This document shows positions 24,765-35,720 of a DNA stretch of 64,000 nt, piece by piece. Each line of letters opens with the position of its first letter. The stretch's first letter is position 1. The position numbers and the translations under genes are program-made. The stretch comes from Aplectana chamaeleonis (taxonomy: Eukaryota > Nematoda > Chromadorea > Rhabditida > Cosmocercidae): assembly GCA_029168955.1 (NCBI GenBank), contig JAPDOI010001430.1:117510-181509 (forward strand), in the 5' to 3' direction. The notes below the pieces were generated by a model. That model made no database searches and had not been told where the DNA came from. It was given only the letters and a program-made list of their open reading frames with translations.

Positions 24765-27070
24765 CCCGGTTGGGTCGAACACACGATCCGTAACGCTTGG
24801 CATACTCGCAGTTGGGTCCCGCCCTCTTTCCCCGGCGCTTGGCGCTTTTTAAGTCGAGTCTCACATCCTTTCCCTTGCGCTTGGCGCACTCCCAGTTGGG
24901 TCCCGCACACTTTCCCAGGCGCTTGGTGTCCCCAAAATTGGGTCCCGCACACTTTCTACGGCGCTCGACGCGTTTTATTTGGGGTCCCGCACACGTTCCC
25001 CGTCGCTTGGCACACTTTTAGTTGGGTCGCGAACACGTTCCCCGTCGCTTGGCACACTTTTAGTTGGGTCCCGCATACGTTCTGTGGGGTTCTGCACACT
25101 TCCAGTTGGGCACCGCGGACGTTCCCCGGCGCTCAGCACAGTTCTAGTTGGGTCCCGCATACGTTGCCCGGCGCTTGGCGCACTTCTACTTGGGTCCTAA
25201 ACACGTTCCCCGGCGCTTGGCGCACGTATAGCTGGGTTCCGCACATGTTCCTAGCGCTCAGCGCACTTCTGTTTGGGTCCCGCACACATTTCCCCGTCGC
25301 TTGGCGCCACTTCTCTACTTAGGTTCTACACGTTCCCCGTCGCTTGGCACACTTTTAGTTGGGTCGCGAACACGTTCCCCGGCGCTTGGTGCACTTTTGG
25401 TTGGGCCCGCATACGTTCTGTGGGGTTCGGCACACTTCCAGTTGGGCACCGCGCACGTTCCCCGGCGCTCAGCACAGTTCTAGTTGGGTCCCGCATACGT
25501 TGCCCGGCGCTTGGCGCACTTCTACTTGGGTCCTGCACACGTTCTCCGGCTCTTGGCGCACTTCTAGTGTGGTTCCGAACACGTTCCTGGCGCTCGGCGC
25601 ACTTCTAGTTGGGTCCCGAACACGTTCCCCGGCGCTCAGCACAGTTCTAGTAGGGTCCCGCATACGTTCCCCGGCGCTTGGCGCACCTCTACTTGGGTCC
25701 TACACACGTTCCCCGGCGCTTGGCGCACGTATAGCTGGGTTCCGCACATGTTCCTAGCGCTCAGCGCACTTCTGTTTGGGTCCCGCACACATTTCCCGTC
25801 GCTTGGCGCACTTCTACTTAGGTTCTACACACGTTCCCCGTCGCTTGGCACACTTTTAGTTGGGTCGCGAACACGTTCCCCGGCGCTTGGTGCACTTTTG
25901 GTTGGGCCCGCATACGTTCTGTGGGGTTCGGCACACTTCCAGTTGGGCACCGCGCACGTTCCCCGGCGCCCAGCACAGTTCTAGTTGGGTCCCGCATACG
26001 TTGCCCGGCGCTTGGCGCACTTCTCCTTGGGTCCTGCACACGTTCTCCGGCTCTTGGCGCACTTCTAGTGTGGTTCCGAACACGTTCCTGGCGCTCGGCG
26101 CACTTCTAGTTGGGTCCCGAACACGTTCCCCGGCGCTCAGCACAGTTCTAGTAGGGTCCCGCATACGTTCCCGGCGCTTGGCGCACCTCTACTTGGGTTC
26201 TACGTATAGCTATCGCACATGTTCCCGGCGCTCCAGCGCACTTGGCGCACTTCGCTTCTGGGTTCTGCACACGTTCCCCCGGCGCTTGGCGCACTAAAAT
26301 TTGGGGACCCGCATACGTTACCCAGCGCTTGCCGCACTTCGACTTGGGTCCTGTACGCGTTCTTCGGAGCTTGGCGCACTTCTAGTTGGGTCTCGCACAT
26401 GTTCCCCGGCGCTCAGCACAGCTCTAGTTGGGTCCCGCATACGTTGCTCGTCGCTTGGCGCACTTCTACTTGGGTCCTGAACACGTTTCCCTGCGCTTGG
26501 CGCACCTCTACTTGGGTCCTACACACGTTCCCCGGCGCTTGGCGTGTTCCCAGTTGGGTCCCGCACAATTTCTCCGGCGCTTGGCGCACTCCCAGTTGGG
26601 TCCCGCACACGCTCTCCGGCGCTTGGCGTGCTCCCAGTTAGATCCCACCCACTTTCCCCGGCCCTTGGCGCGCTCCCAGTTTTGTCCCGCACATTTTCTC
26701 CGGCGCTTGGCGTGTTCCCATTTGGGTCCCGCACAATTTCTCCGACGCTTGGCGCACTTCCAGTCAGGTCCCACACACGTTCTCCGGCGCTTGACTTGCT
26801 CCCAGTTAGATCCCGCCCACTTTTCCCGGTCCTTGGCGCACTCCTAGTTGGGTCCCGAACACGTTCCCCCGCGCTTGGCGCACTTCCACTCAGGTCCTAC
26901 ACACGTTCTGTAGGGTTTGGCACACTTCCAGTTGGGCACCGCATATGATTCCCGGCGCTTGGCGCACTCTTGGTTGGGTCTCGCACTCTCTCCCCTGCGC
27001 TTTGCGCTTTTTCATTCGGGTCCCGCGCACGTTTCCTGGCGCTTGGCGCACTTTCAACGGACCCCGCACA
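24765..27070. repeat. 42-bp minisatellite, about 55 units, with higher-order repeats
   Basis: Tandem units of 42 bp, typified by CACGTTCCCCGGCGCTTGGC followed by GCACTTCTAGTTGGGTCCCG and CA. Because 42 is divisible by three and the unit lacks stops, frames on both strands stay open and give 14-residue repeats: HTFPGAWRTSSWVP on plus, RDPTRSAPSAGERV on minus. Blocks of about 501 bp (12 units) repeat: the text near 25,300-25,690 recurs near 25,807-26,200. Units drift toward the 3' end (CTCCCAGTT variants after 26,530). Expression cannot be judged from sequence. Confidence 0.85.
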
Positions 27071-27213
27071 ATAAACGGTGTGCATACGGTTCCTGATGGA
27101 CGAGAAGCAGACCTACCCTAACGCTTGCAATCAATTCACTCTTATCACAATACCACTCCATTTCTCTCAATTGGCCAACCATGTTTCTTATCATTCAAAA
27201 GTTTCACCGGATC

Positions 27214-27214
<1 letters not shown>

Positions 27215-27300
<86 letters not shown>

Positions 27301-27470
27301 ACACCCACACCCACACCCACACCCACACCCACACCCACACCCACACCCACACCCACACGCCACACCCACACCCACACCCACACCCACACCCACACACCCA
27401 CACCCACACCCACACCCCACACCCACACCCACACCCACACCCACACCCACACCCACACCCACACACACAT
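27215..27470. repeat. CA dinucleotide then CACACC hexamer microsatellite
   Basis: A run of about 42 CA units (27,215-27,298) passes into CACACC hexamers with minor interruptions (27,299-27,470). The order suggests the hexamer arose from the CA run. The His/Thr/Pro-only ORFs here are artefacts of the repeat. Confidence 0.95.
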
Positions 27471-27710
27471 TTTAAAATTCACAAATTTTTCCATATCTCG
27501 AGAACCACAAAGCGGATTTTCTGGAATTTGGGCAGTGTTAAGAACTTTTACTGCTCTACATTTCGTGAAAATGCCAAGTTCGGAACTATTCTTCCAAAAC
27601 CGAGATTCTGTAACGAGGGGTTCGCGCAGAAGCAATCCTTTTCCGAATCAGGTGCGCGCTTCGCGCGCACCACAATAAGAGCTAGCACTTCAGTGAATGC
27701 TTTTGACTAT
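27471..27710. other. Short unassigned stretch
   Basis: No feature seen between the microsatellite and the next MITE beyond an inverted GTGCGCGC pair near 27,650-27,670. Confidence 0.4.
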
Positions 27711-27711
27711 G

Positions 27712-27917
27712 TATAGTGGAGTCCACCTAGAGTGTCTCATTTACTTATCAATGAGAAGCGGCCGATTGGAGATCAATGAACGTCAAACTCATTGCAGCAC
27801 AACTGCTCTCGCTCAATCGGTATCGAGCGGGCTAGTATGGGATTCATGCACATTGATCCACAGTCGACCGCTTCTTATTGATAAGTAAATGAGACACTCT
27901 TGGTGGACTCCACTATA
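27712..27917. mobile_element. 206-bp MITE with long near-perfect TIRs
   Basis: Left TATAGTGGAGTCCACC, right GGTGGACTCCACTATA, and the symmetry continues inward through AGAGTGTCTCATTTACTTAT / ATAAGTAAATGAGACACTCT and GAAGCGG / CCGCTTC. The hexamer GACTAT stands just outside on both sides (27,705-27,710 and 27,918-27,923) and may be a target duplication; a mariner-type TA duplication is the alternative. Confidence 0.75.
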
Positions 27918-28066
27918 GACTATACATATAGCCTAGCTCCCTCATTTTGAGTCGGTCGAAGTAGGTCTTATCAGGCTTGCCGTGTCGAAATCTCCTTATC
28001 ACTCTTCATTTAGCCATGACCGACCGCTCCGCCGCATACAGCTCCCGGACTCATCCGAGCTAGGCT

Positions 28067-28559
28067 TTGAAGGCAGTGTTCACGATAATCTGTGATTTTG
28101 AGATTAGTCGCTAAATCGATTGTTTGGCCCCGAGTAGAACTGAAATGACGAAGAAACCGAGAAAAACGCATCAAAAGGACACGAAATCCTTTACTCACCC
28201 TGCTTCTTTACTATCAGTGAGACTGTTTATTGTAACAGTGAAATCTTTTGTAGACCCGTCTTTCGCAATTTTCTATTTTGTGTTGCTCCGTTCTATCCTG
28301 TGTACCCTAACAGATAGTGTTTTGCCCGAAATATCCTTCCATTTTCGATGTGTAAGTCCCTTTTTTTACCAGTGACAACCACCGCGAACATGTTCATCCA
28401 ACCAGAGAACTAGTCAAGGCCAGAGAATAATGTCACTGAAATAAGACGATTTAGTGCGTTCCGCGCCGCTTCTTCGTGATTTTAGTAACACTTGGTAGCC
28501 AACACATTGTGTTGAGTAAAAAACTCGGGAACCAAAATCATCGTGAACGCTGCCTTTAA
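28067..28559 (+). mobile_element. TTAA MITE, family 'GTGTTCACGAT', copy 1
   Basis: Starts TTGAAGGCAGTGTTCACGAT, ends ATCGTGAACGCTGCCTTTAA. The interior blocks GTGACAACCACC and AACATGTTCATCCAACC recur in the copies at 28,730-29,182 (reversed) and 31,888-32,805. No coding content. Confidence 0.8.
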
Positions 28560-28729
28560 GTATTCGAGCAGGTCAGTCCGAAGGGTAGTGTTCATTGATT
28601 GAAATTCAATTTCAAGCCAGCTGATGTTCTTGATACTAGAGATCATCGATGCCGATGATGTGCAGTGGGCTCGTCCATCATCAGAAGACAAGAAAGTTCA
28701 GGCTTTAAATTTGGCCCGAAACAACGGTT

Positions 28730-29182
28730 TTTTCGTGATTTTTTCTCATAGGTCCTAGATAGGTCTCATAGGTCATAGGAAACGGCGAGAAACGCAATGA
28801 AACGTCATATTTCAAAGACATTACTCTATAACATGGACCAGTTGTCCGGTTGGATGAACATGCTCATGGTGGTTGTCACCGGTGGAAAATTGGGTCAATC
28901 GAAAATAGAAGAATATTTTATGCAAAGCAGCATTAGTTAGGGCCCGAAGGAAAGAACGGAGCAACAGAGAGTAGATAATTGCAAAGAACCGGTCCACAGA
29001 AGATTTCATTGTCACAACAAACACTTTCTGTGATACTTAAGAGGCGGGGTGATACTTATGGATTTCGTGTACTTCTGGTGCGTTTTTCTTAATTTCCCCG
29101 TCATTTTAGTTCTACCCGGGGGTCACCTGATCAATATAGCGGAAAATCTCAAATTTGAAGATTATCGTAAACACTGCCTTTA
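28730..29182 (-). mobile_element. TTAA MITE, same family, reversed and 5'-incomplete
   Basis: Reads as the reverse of the 28,067 element: GTCCGGTTGGATGAACATG near 28,835, TTTCATTGTCACAACAAACA near 29,005, and the terminus ATTATCGTAAACACTGCCTT at the right, followed by TATG where TTAA is expected. The opposite end (about 28,730) is truncated. Confidence 0.7.
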
Positions 29183-29269
29183 TGTAAACCTTTGTGAAAA
29201 ATCTAAATACAGATGCCAACGCTTTAAACGTGTTGTCATAAGGAAACTTTCCGTTTTTGCAGAAGCGTA

Positions 29270-29757
29270 ATGTTGGGGTCCACCTAATTCGAATGCGAAA
29301 GGAAGAGCGACGAAAAACGGCCAGGAAGAGTGTGAAAGTTATGTTGATCAGCCAACCCATCAGATCAGCCCGCCCACTTCGTGGAAGAGTTGTACATCGG
29401 CAACAACAATTGCCAAAGTCTTGAATACTCTTTTGTCTTGAATATCTCAATGGGACCTACATAGCAACCAAATATGAAAAACCTTCTCACGTATTTTTAA
29501 CAAGAATTTTGTAGGAGAGCGGCAAAAGGAAGTCCTCCACTCAAAAAGCTCAAATCGTAGGACCATTCCCGACTTGTTAGATACCTGTGTACCAAACACA
29601 CAGAACTGACTGTTTTTGGGGTTTTTGACTGATTTTTTTTTCTCCAGTAACGTGGGAATTCGAAAGACATTTTCGCTATTATCCTCTAATTTGAGGACAT
29701 ACCGCGAAACGTTGAAAACTAAAACACCGTTCTTATAGTGAGTGACACTGCCTTTAA
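29270..29757. mobile_element. Possible TTAA MITE, one end clear
   Basis: The right end GTGACACTGCCTTTAA is typical. Parts near 29,300-29,400 (ACGGCCAGGAAGAG, then CAGCCCGCCC) resemble 53,870-53,960 (ACGACCAGGAAGTAG, CACCCTGCCCGC), suggesting a shared family. The left end was not found. Confidence 0.4.
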
Positions 29758-30096
29758 AAGTCTGCTCTGATTGTGTTTCACAATGAGAGTTGACCTTAAA
29801 CAGTTGTGTGCGACGCAAAGTCGTTATCGCACTGTCCGCAGCCTGGTACACGCGGACACATACCCTGTTGTCCTGAACCTTTTTTCGAACTGGTTGTGTC
29901 ATGTCACTAACTCCTATAAATGTTTTTTCTTTGAAAAAAGCAGCAATCGTTATTTTATTCGTTTTATTTATTCGCCTTTATTGCACTGTCTTCCCATTTG
30001 GCCGCGGATTTGTACCGATGATCTTTCTGTTTCGCAATGTTGCCACGAATGGAAGTCATTCGTCATTCTGGTAACGTCAAAACAGTACCATGTAAG

Positions 30097-30575
30097 TATA
30101 GTTGTACAAGTTCGGAAAAAATATCGAACGAACGAAGATTAAAAATTTTCGTTCAAAAAAATTCGAACGAACGAAAATCAAAAAAAATTCGTTCGAAGGA
30201 ATTTCAAGCAAACGAATTTCGAAAAACTTTCGAAATTTTGGAGATCGAACGAACGAATTTCGAAAGTTATTTCGACTTGTTTCGATATTTGCCGGAAATT
30301 TCTATTTTTTCTCGAAATTTGTCCGAAAGAATGTCGAACGAACGAATTTCGAAAAAAATAGGATTTAAAAAAAAGAACGAAAATTGAAAATTTTTCGTTC
30401 GAAAAAATTTCGAGCTAACGAAATTTGAAAAAAAAAATCGTTCGATGAAATTTCGAACGAACAAAATTTGGAAAAATTGCGTTCGACTAAATTTCGAACG
30501 AACGAAAGCGTACGAAAAAAATTTCAAAAAATCTTTTTAAAATTTTTTCAAAAATTTCGTTCGTGTACAACTATA
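30097..30575. mobile_element. TTCG-rich element with 12-bp TIRs
   Basis: Ends TATAGTTGTACA / TGTACAACTATA enclose 479 bp made almost entirely of degenerate TTCGAACGAACGAA-like text and A/T runs, e.g. AAATTTCGAACGAACGAA. ORFs rich in Phe, Arg, Lys and Asn here are artefacts. TA at both edges would fit a Tc1/mariner-type MITE. Confidence 0.6.
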
Positions 30576-31887
30576 CATGGAAGGCATTGCATGTCTCTAT
30601 GAATGAGGAAGATATGGGGCGCGTAAACATTTGATGATTAGCCCCTGTCACTTCGCTCCCATCAGAGATGTGCTGAATTAATTTTGAGACAGAAAACAGA
30701 AGATCCGATTTAAGGAAAACAGAGAAACTTTTGAAAAATGGGCACATGACAGGAAACTGAAAAATTCTCGTAAATCAAAAAGAGTGTTCAGCGGTTACTA
30801 TACGAATTTTTTCAAAGCAATAAACCCTTTATACATTTTTACCTGATAAATACTCCACTTTTGAAAAATTCCGCATACCAAACAGTTAGCCAGAGCAAGA
30901 TGTATAGACGTCAAGGAGAAGCAGATTACAAGCGCGAAAAAATGACAAATTATTCTGTACAATACCGGTCAAAATTTTTGAGTTTGGGCGAAAGAAACGC
31001 AAAATGCGATCGTGTGTCCATTTTTCTCACTATTCTGTTCAAAGTGATCTATTCAGGAATCTGAAGTCATTTTTGAAGTCAGCTCCTCAATTTGATTCTC
31101 CACATATCATACTCTGAAACAAAGCATATAGTCATGACACAATCAATCGAGTGCGCGAAAACGCGAAGGCAGATTTGGGGTCGGAGGACCGGATGTGTTA
31201 ATATCACCATTTTGAATGTTATAGTAAGACGTTCGAAATCGATTTTGCATGAATTAGTGAGAGCTACATTTAGATTTCTCCCACTTTCATGTTTCCGTAT
31301 TTCGTCGCTTCCCTGGTCCCGTTTTCGGCTGAAATGGGACCAGTCGACGTTGAACTCGGCGGCACTATCCTAGACGGGGTGGGGGTGGGCACTCAGGATT
31401 CAAGTCAGAAATGAAGCGATCCACCGATCGGTAACGCTACTATACGAAGTATTTCTATACACTTTCAATAGCAACAATGCTACAGCAAGATCAAGCATTT
31501 TTATTGGCTTTTTCGTTCATTTCTATGAGAAAACCTTGGGTGCCCGCCCCGTCTAGTATAGAACAGACTCGGCCAATAGCTTTTTATAATCGTCTCTGAA
31601 ATAAACGCTGCAGCAGCCCATTCCGGAGCTTGAGTCGGTTTTTCTCCACTTTCAGATGTGCTAAAACAGCGTGGTAAAGGTCACAATGAAACTCTTTCCG
31701 CCCAATCACGCGAACACTGCGGCCTTACAGTGCTATCTACAGCGCAAGCTTTCCGCTTTCTGGTCAGTTACAAAGTGATCATTCCTCTTATCAGTATTCT
31801 CTGACCTTCGCGCCCTTCACTCCTCATGTTGACCGAAAGAAGCCTCTTACATTGCAACTTCGAATATTTCTCTTTGACCTTCTTCAC
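30576..31887. other. Unassigned DNA
   Basis: No recognisable gene. A weak third copy of the 3,440/3,795 repeat lies at 31,562-31,632, and an inverted CTGGTCCCGTTTTC / AATGGGACCAG pair near 31,313-31,345. Confidence 0.4.
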
Positions 31888-32805
31888 CTAAAGGCAGTGT
31901 TCACAATATTATTCAATTTTGAGATTATTCGCTATATTGATTGAGTGGCCCCCGGGTAGAACTAAAATGACTTAGAAATTGAGAAAAACGCACCAGAAGT
32001 ACACAGAAACCTTGAAGGCATCGTACACGCTGAAAACCATTCACCGTTTTCTGAGTTTGAATGATTGTTTGAGCACGCCTGAGAACGTAGGTAGAGTTTG
32101 TTGGGTCCCCGCCCACATTATCGGGAAGGTATGGGAGATCGAATGCCTCGAATTCCGTCAAAAGAGGCCGGCCTTCCGATAGCCATGTGGCATAAATAGA
32201 TAACGGCAAGTAGCTTATCAACAAGCTATATCGCGTTAATGAGTGGAAGCTGACGTGCCCTTTACTGTTAACAACTTTCCGTTACCTATTTATGCTACAT
32301 GGCTGTCGGATGGCCTGCCTTTTTGGCGGAATGCGTAGCATTCTATCTCCCATATCTTCACAATAATGCGTCGGTGACCCAACAATCTCTACCTACGTTC
32401 CCATGGCGGGCCCAACCAATGATTCAAACCCAAAAAACGGTAGGTGGTTTTCAACGCGTACGATCACAAGAAAGTGTTTGTTGTGACAATGAAATCTTGT
32501 TTCGGCCTGTCCTTTATAAATCTCTACTCTCTATTGGTCCTGCTCTTTCCTTAGTACCCTAACTAATCCCGCTTTGCGTAAAATATCCTTCTATTTTTTT
32601 GATTAATTTTTCACCGGGGACAACCACCATGAACATGTTCATTCAACCTGACAACTAGTCTACGTTATAGATTATGTCACTGAAATACGGCGTTTTGATG
32701 CGTTTCTCGTCGTTTCTTCGTGATTTTGGTAACACTTGGAGGCCAACGCAATGTTTTTATGTCAGAAAACTCGTGGAAGAAAATCATCGTGAACACTGCC
32801 TTTAA
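31888..32805 (+). mobile_element. TTAA MITE, family 'GTGTTCACGAT', with a nested MITE
   Basis: Left end CTAAAGGCAGTGTTCACAAT, right end ATCGTGAACACTGCCTTTAA. The outer parts align to the 28,067 copy (TGGCCCCCGGGTAGAACTAA; CACCGGGGACAACCACCATG). Alignment breaks at 32,011 and resumes at 32,465, where a second element sits. Confidence 0.8.
32012..32464. mobile_element. Palindromic MITE nested in the element above
   Basis: Left end TTGAAGGCATCGTACACGCT, right end TTTTCAACGCGTACGAT with the final GCCTTTAA missing. The arms mirror over about 200 bp (ATCGAATGCCTCGAATTCC / GGAATGCGTAGCATTC; GCCATGTGGCATAAATAG / CTATTTATGCTACATGGC). A related right half occurs at 62,690-62,886. The missing right terminus implies a small deletion at the junction. 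Confidence 0.75.
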
Positions 32806-33004
32806 GCAAATGTCCGTTGAAACAAAATTTCAAAAATTCGCTTCTAGTTACTTAATTCTTGAACTGCGAATACAAGCAAGGACTGAGCTCCCGGGAGGGG
32901 GAAGCTTCCTGCTCTTACTGGTTCTCGCAATCTGCATCCGGACATGCCATCAACGGACAGTAGCTCACCTGCCGAAAACCAGTGTCGTATTCAGCGCAGG
33001 TATT

Positions 33005-33647
33005 CTCAGATATTTGTGGGAAGTTCCCGAATACATAAGACCTGCTTTGGTCGCTATCACTCAGTCGAGGGGAGAGGAGCGAGACGTACCCCGGAAGGGG
33101 ACGTCTCGCCCTTCTCCCCTCGCATTATACACAACGATAAGGCGTTCAAACAGTAAACTCGGGGGGAGAACAAGGGAATTTCGCTTCACGGTTGTTCCCA
33201 TAGCCTCCCCCCGAACATGATGAACGCGAAAACAAAGCCGCATACGGTGATGCAGACGGGCTTGCCGCGAGGTGGTCTCGCACTTCGCAAGTTGAGGGGG
33301 GATCTGCCACTCAAGGACTACGTAAGGCATCTCTATCTGGATTTCAGAGGAGCTAATAAGCTCTCTATAACCATTAGTCATAGGTGAATATTTTTGGAAA
33401 GATCGCAGTTTTTCAGCAACAGAAGACTGTCGAAAACAGCAAGTTCTAGTAAGCTGATTTTTAATCAATCATTGAACAGTGGGAAGATCTGCAGTCGGAA
33501 GAACAAGAGAAGTCCTACTGTGGGAACTTCTCCTATTACTCTGCTGTCGAGAGATCCCCTTCGCCTCCCCCAATTCTGGGAAGTTCCCCAGTTGTTTCGA
33601 GGGAAATTCTGCTGTCGTTCTCGGGAACTTCCCCACGAATATCTGAG
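33005..33647. mobile_element. 643-bp TIR element containing a strong hairpin
   Basis: Ends CTCAGATATTTGTGGGAAGT / ACTTCCCCACGAATATCTGAG-type form 26-base inverted repeats continuing into TCCCGA / TCGGGA. Inside, 33,066-33,122 is a nearly perfect hairpin (CGAGGGGAGAGGAGCGAGAC / GTCTCGCCCTTCTCCCCTCG), and 33,161-33,222 a weaker one (CTCGGGGGGAG / CCTCCCCCCGA). No coding content. Confidence 0.7.
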
Positions 33648-33739
33648 TTAGAAAGAGTCTCAACACAGCATTCTCTGCTCAACAGTCGTTCACCGGCTTC
33701 TTTCTAGTCGATGGTGCAATTATTTTAGCGAAGTGGGAA

Positions 33740-33960
33740 TCGGTGTGTGAGTGCTCGATGACCGCCAGGAACAGCCGACCGCCCGCTGACACTCCGCGTG
33801 AGGTCGGGACAGTCTCTCTCTCCGCCGGAAGTGGGGCACTGGGCTCAGAGAGGCATGGGAGTAACGGAGTGGGGTAATTCTCGAGAAACCGACTGTTCCA
33901 ATTGGGCCGGCGGGAAATGGGCTATATTTATGTGAGTGATGTTGACGGCATCGTAGGTGT
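33740..33960 (+). repeat. Dispersed repeat, copy 1 of an inverted pair
   Basis: Pairs in reverse with 35,520-35,720: CAGCCGACCG, CTCTCTCTCCG, GGAAGTGGGGC and GGCCGGCGGGAA occur in the same order in the reversed copy. The separation is about 1.6 kb, so this could be the ends of one element or two insertions. Confidence 0.6.
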
Positions 33961-34101
33961 CGCGGCTGTCACTAATACATATTATCAATACCATCGTTAA
34001 CCCCGTGACGTCCTCGGACACGTTGCATGCGCTAACAATCGAGCGTTGTGCGACAGCGATAAGCGATTTGACGCTTGCCGTTGGTCGTTAACACTTAAGC
34101 C

Positions 34102-34570
34102 TAGTTTTGACTGCATCGCTGCTGTTTTTCATCGCAGCGATTTCACACCCGCTGCTGCAGCGATTTAGCAGCGGCAGCGATTCTGTTCATAGTGCATAGG
34201 TCCACGGATGATAGCAGAAATTCAATCAATCAGTGAAATTAATGGCTGGTAGTTATCAATAACACGTTTCGACTGGGAAGCAGTGATATTGTCATGTGAA
34301 AGGGTCAACGTTCACTAGACGAAACGTGTCATTCGCTGGCAATCGCTCCATCGCTGCCATTATGGCAGCGATGGAGCGATGATCAGCGACCATCGAGAAT
34401 CGCTCCTCTAGCAGCGATGCAGTAGGACATAGGATTTCGTCGCCGCGACCCAGCGATGTAGGACGTTTGCCACGAAGCGATCACAATTGGAGCGGCTTTC
34501 CACTGCGCGCGATGAAAAAGGAACAGTTGTCCCTCGCATGGCCGCAGCGACCACCTACAGTCAAAACTAT
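34102..34570. mobile_element. MITE rich in CAGCGAT
   Basis: TIR TAGTTTTGACTG / CAGTCAAAACTA (34,102-34,113 and 34,558-34,569). The interior is filled with CAGCGAT/ATCGCTG motifs that pair extensively, e.g. CCATCGCTGCCATTATGGCAGCGATGG centred on 34,360. The minus-strand ORF of 188 codons at 34,383-34,949 starts outside and reads into this element, so it is not accepted as a gene. Confidence 0.6.
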
Positions 34571-35519
34571 GATTTAAGAGACCGCCTGCTCCACGCCTAA
34601 TCGTCTCCGTGGGGGACATGTGTGGACACGCGGTCCGCTGGAAACCATTTTTATCGGAGCAGGCTTTCTTATTTATACAACCAGTACTCCACTTCCACTC
34701 CAGCTGAGAGTACAGATAGTAAATAGAGAATTGAAGTAAGGCCATAGTGGAGCAATGAGCCACCGCTTTCTTACGGACCTGCTTTTTCTTGATTCTGGAA
34801 GGTATTTCAACTTTGCATGTCCAAGGTGCTTTGAGACACTTTTCGCAAATTTTTGGGTGTGCTGGTCTCAAAAGAAACGTTTGTCTCTCGACTCCTAGAA
34901 TTTTCTGCAGGTTACAGGTAACGGCCAGAACTTTGCCATGCGGAGCCAACCTAGAGTATTGAAAATTTGAAAAATGAACGAACTTCTAGTATGCAATGTC
35001 CTATTGAACCTCATGGAAAACTTTCGGCGGACTAATAAAGTTTGACCTGCAAAATCGTCCGATGTAACCGATGAAAATTTCATCAAAAATCTTAGAATGG
35101 GAATCAGATTTTCAATCACTACCCACCCCCCCCCCCCCAAAGTCGCACCAAAACCTCAATTTTTTGTCAACGGATAACGAACGGCAGACAACAACGGTGC
35201 TTTGAAAGTCGTGAAAAAACACCATTTGATTGTTCTTTGAGGCCTCCAAATACACCCTATAGTAAAGTATCAGCAAAATTTCGAGCATCGAACTATTCAC
35301 AAGTTTTCACTCCCACCCCAAGTTATTTCCGTCTCGTAATTGAGCGAAATCTGAAATAAAGATGAACGATGGCTAACATACCACAATCGGCGGAAATTTC
35401 ATTGGGATTTGTGAAGTAAACACTGAACCTTGTGCAGCAGCTCAAATGAGCCTCGGGGTCAAGACAGCAAAATTTGAAAAAGATGACCTACTGCGGCTAT
35501 CTCAAATAGGTGGCACTGC
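34571..35519. other. Unassigned DNA with a C homopolymer
   Basis: Contains a C-run (about 35,125-35,139). An inverted GCCTGCTCC / GGAGCAGGC pair spans about 34,585-34,665. No gene recognised. Confidence 0.4.
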
Positions 35520-35720
35520 TGTTGCGACAATCAACTACTCAGATAAAAACAGCCTACTTCCCGCCGGCCAAGTCGGGCTAGCCAACTTCGCCCGGCCCTA
35601 ATTTCGTGGGCGTGGCACAGCGCCCCACTTCCCGCGGAGAGAGAGGTTTTCCCGCTTTTCCCGCGGCGTGTCGGCGGACGGTCGGCTGCTATCGGGAGGG
35701 GTGCGCGCATGGGTACAAAG
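35520..35720 (-). repeat. Dispersed repeat, copy 2 of an inverted pair
   Basis: Reverse-orientation relative of 33,740-33,960 (see the shared block order there). A weaker relation to 39,180-39,280 (CCGCGGGAAGTG) is possible. Confidence 0.55.

Noticed and set aside
24588..27716. Long ORFs in several frames over the minisatellite and CA repeat
   Set aside because: They follow from a stop-free 42-bp unit and CA repeats; all frames are equally open, so no frame is favoured.
32720..33220. Plus-strand ORF of 166 codons
   Set aside because: It spans the right end of a TTAA MITE and enters a second TIR element; chance open frame.
34383..34949. Minus-strand ORF of 188 codons with several Cys
   Set aside because: The C-terminal third reads through a CAGCGAT-rich MITE and the rest has no domain pattern; no splice or expression evidence.
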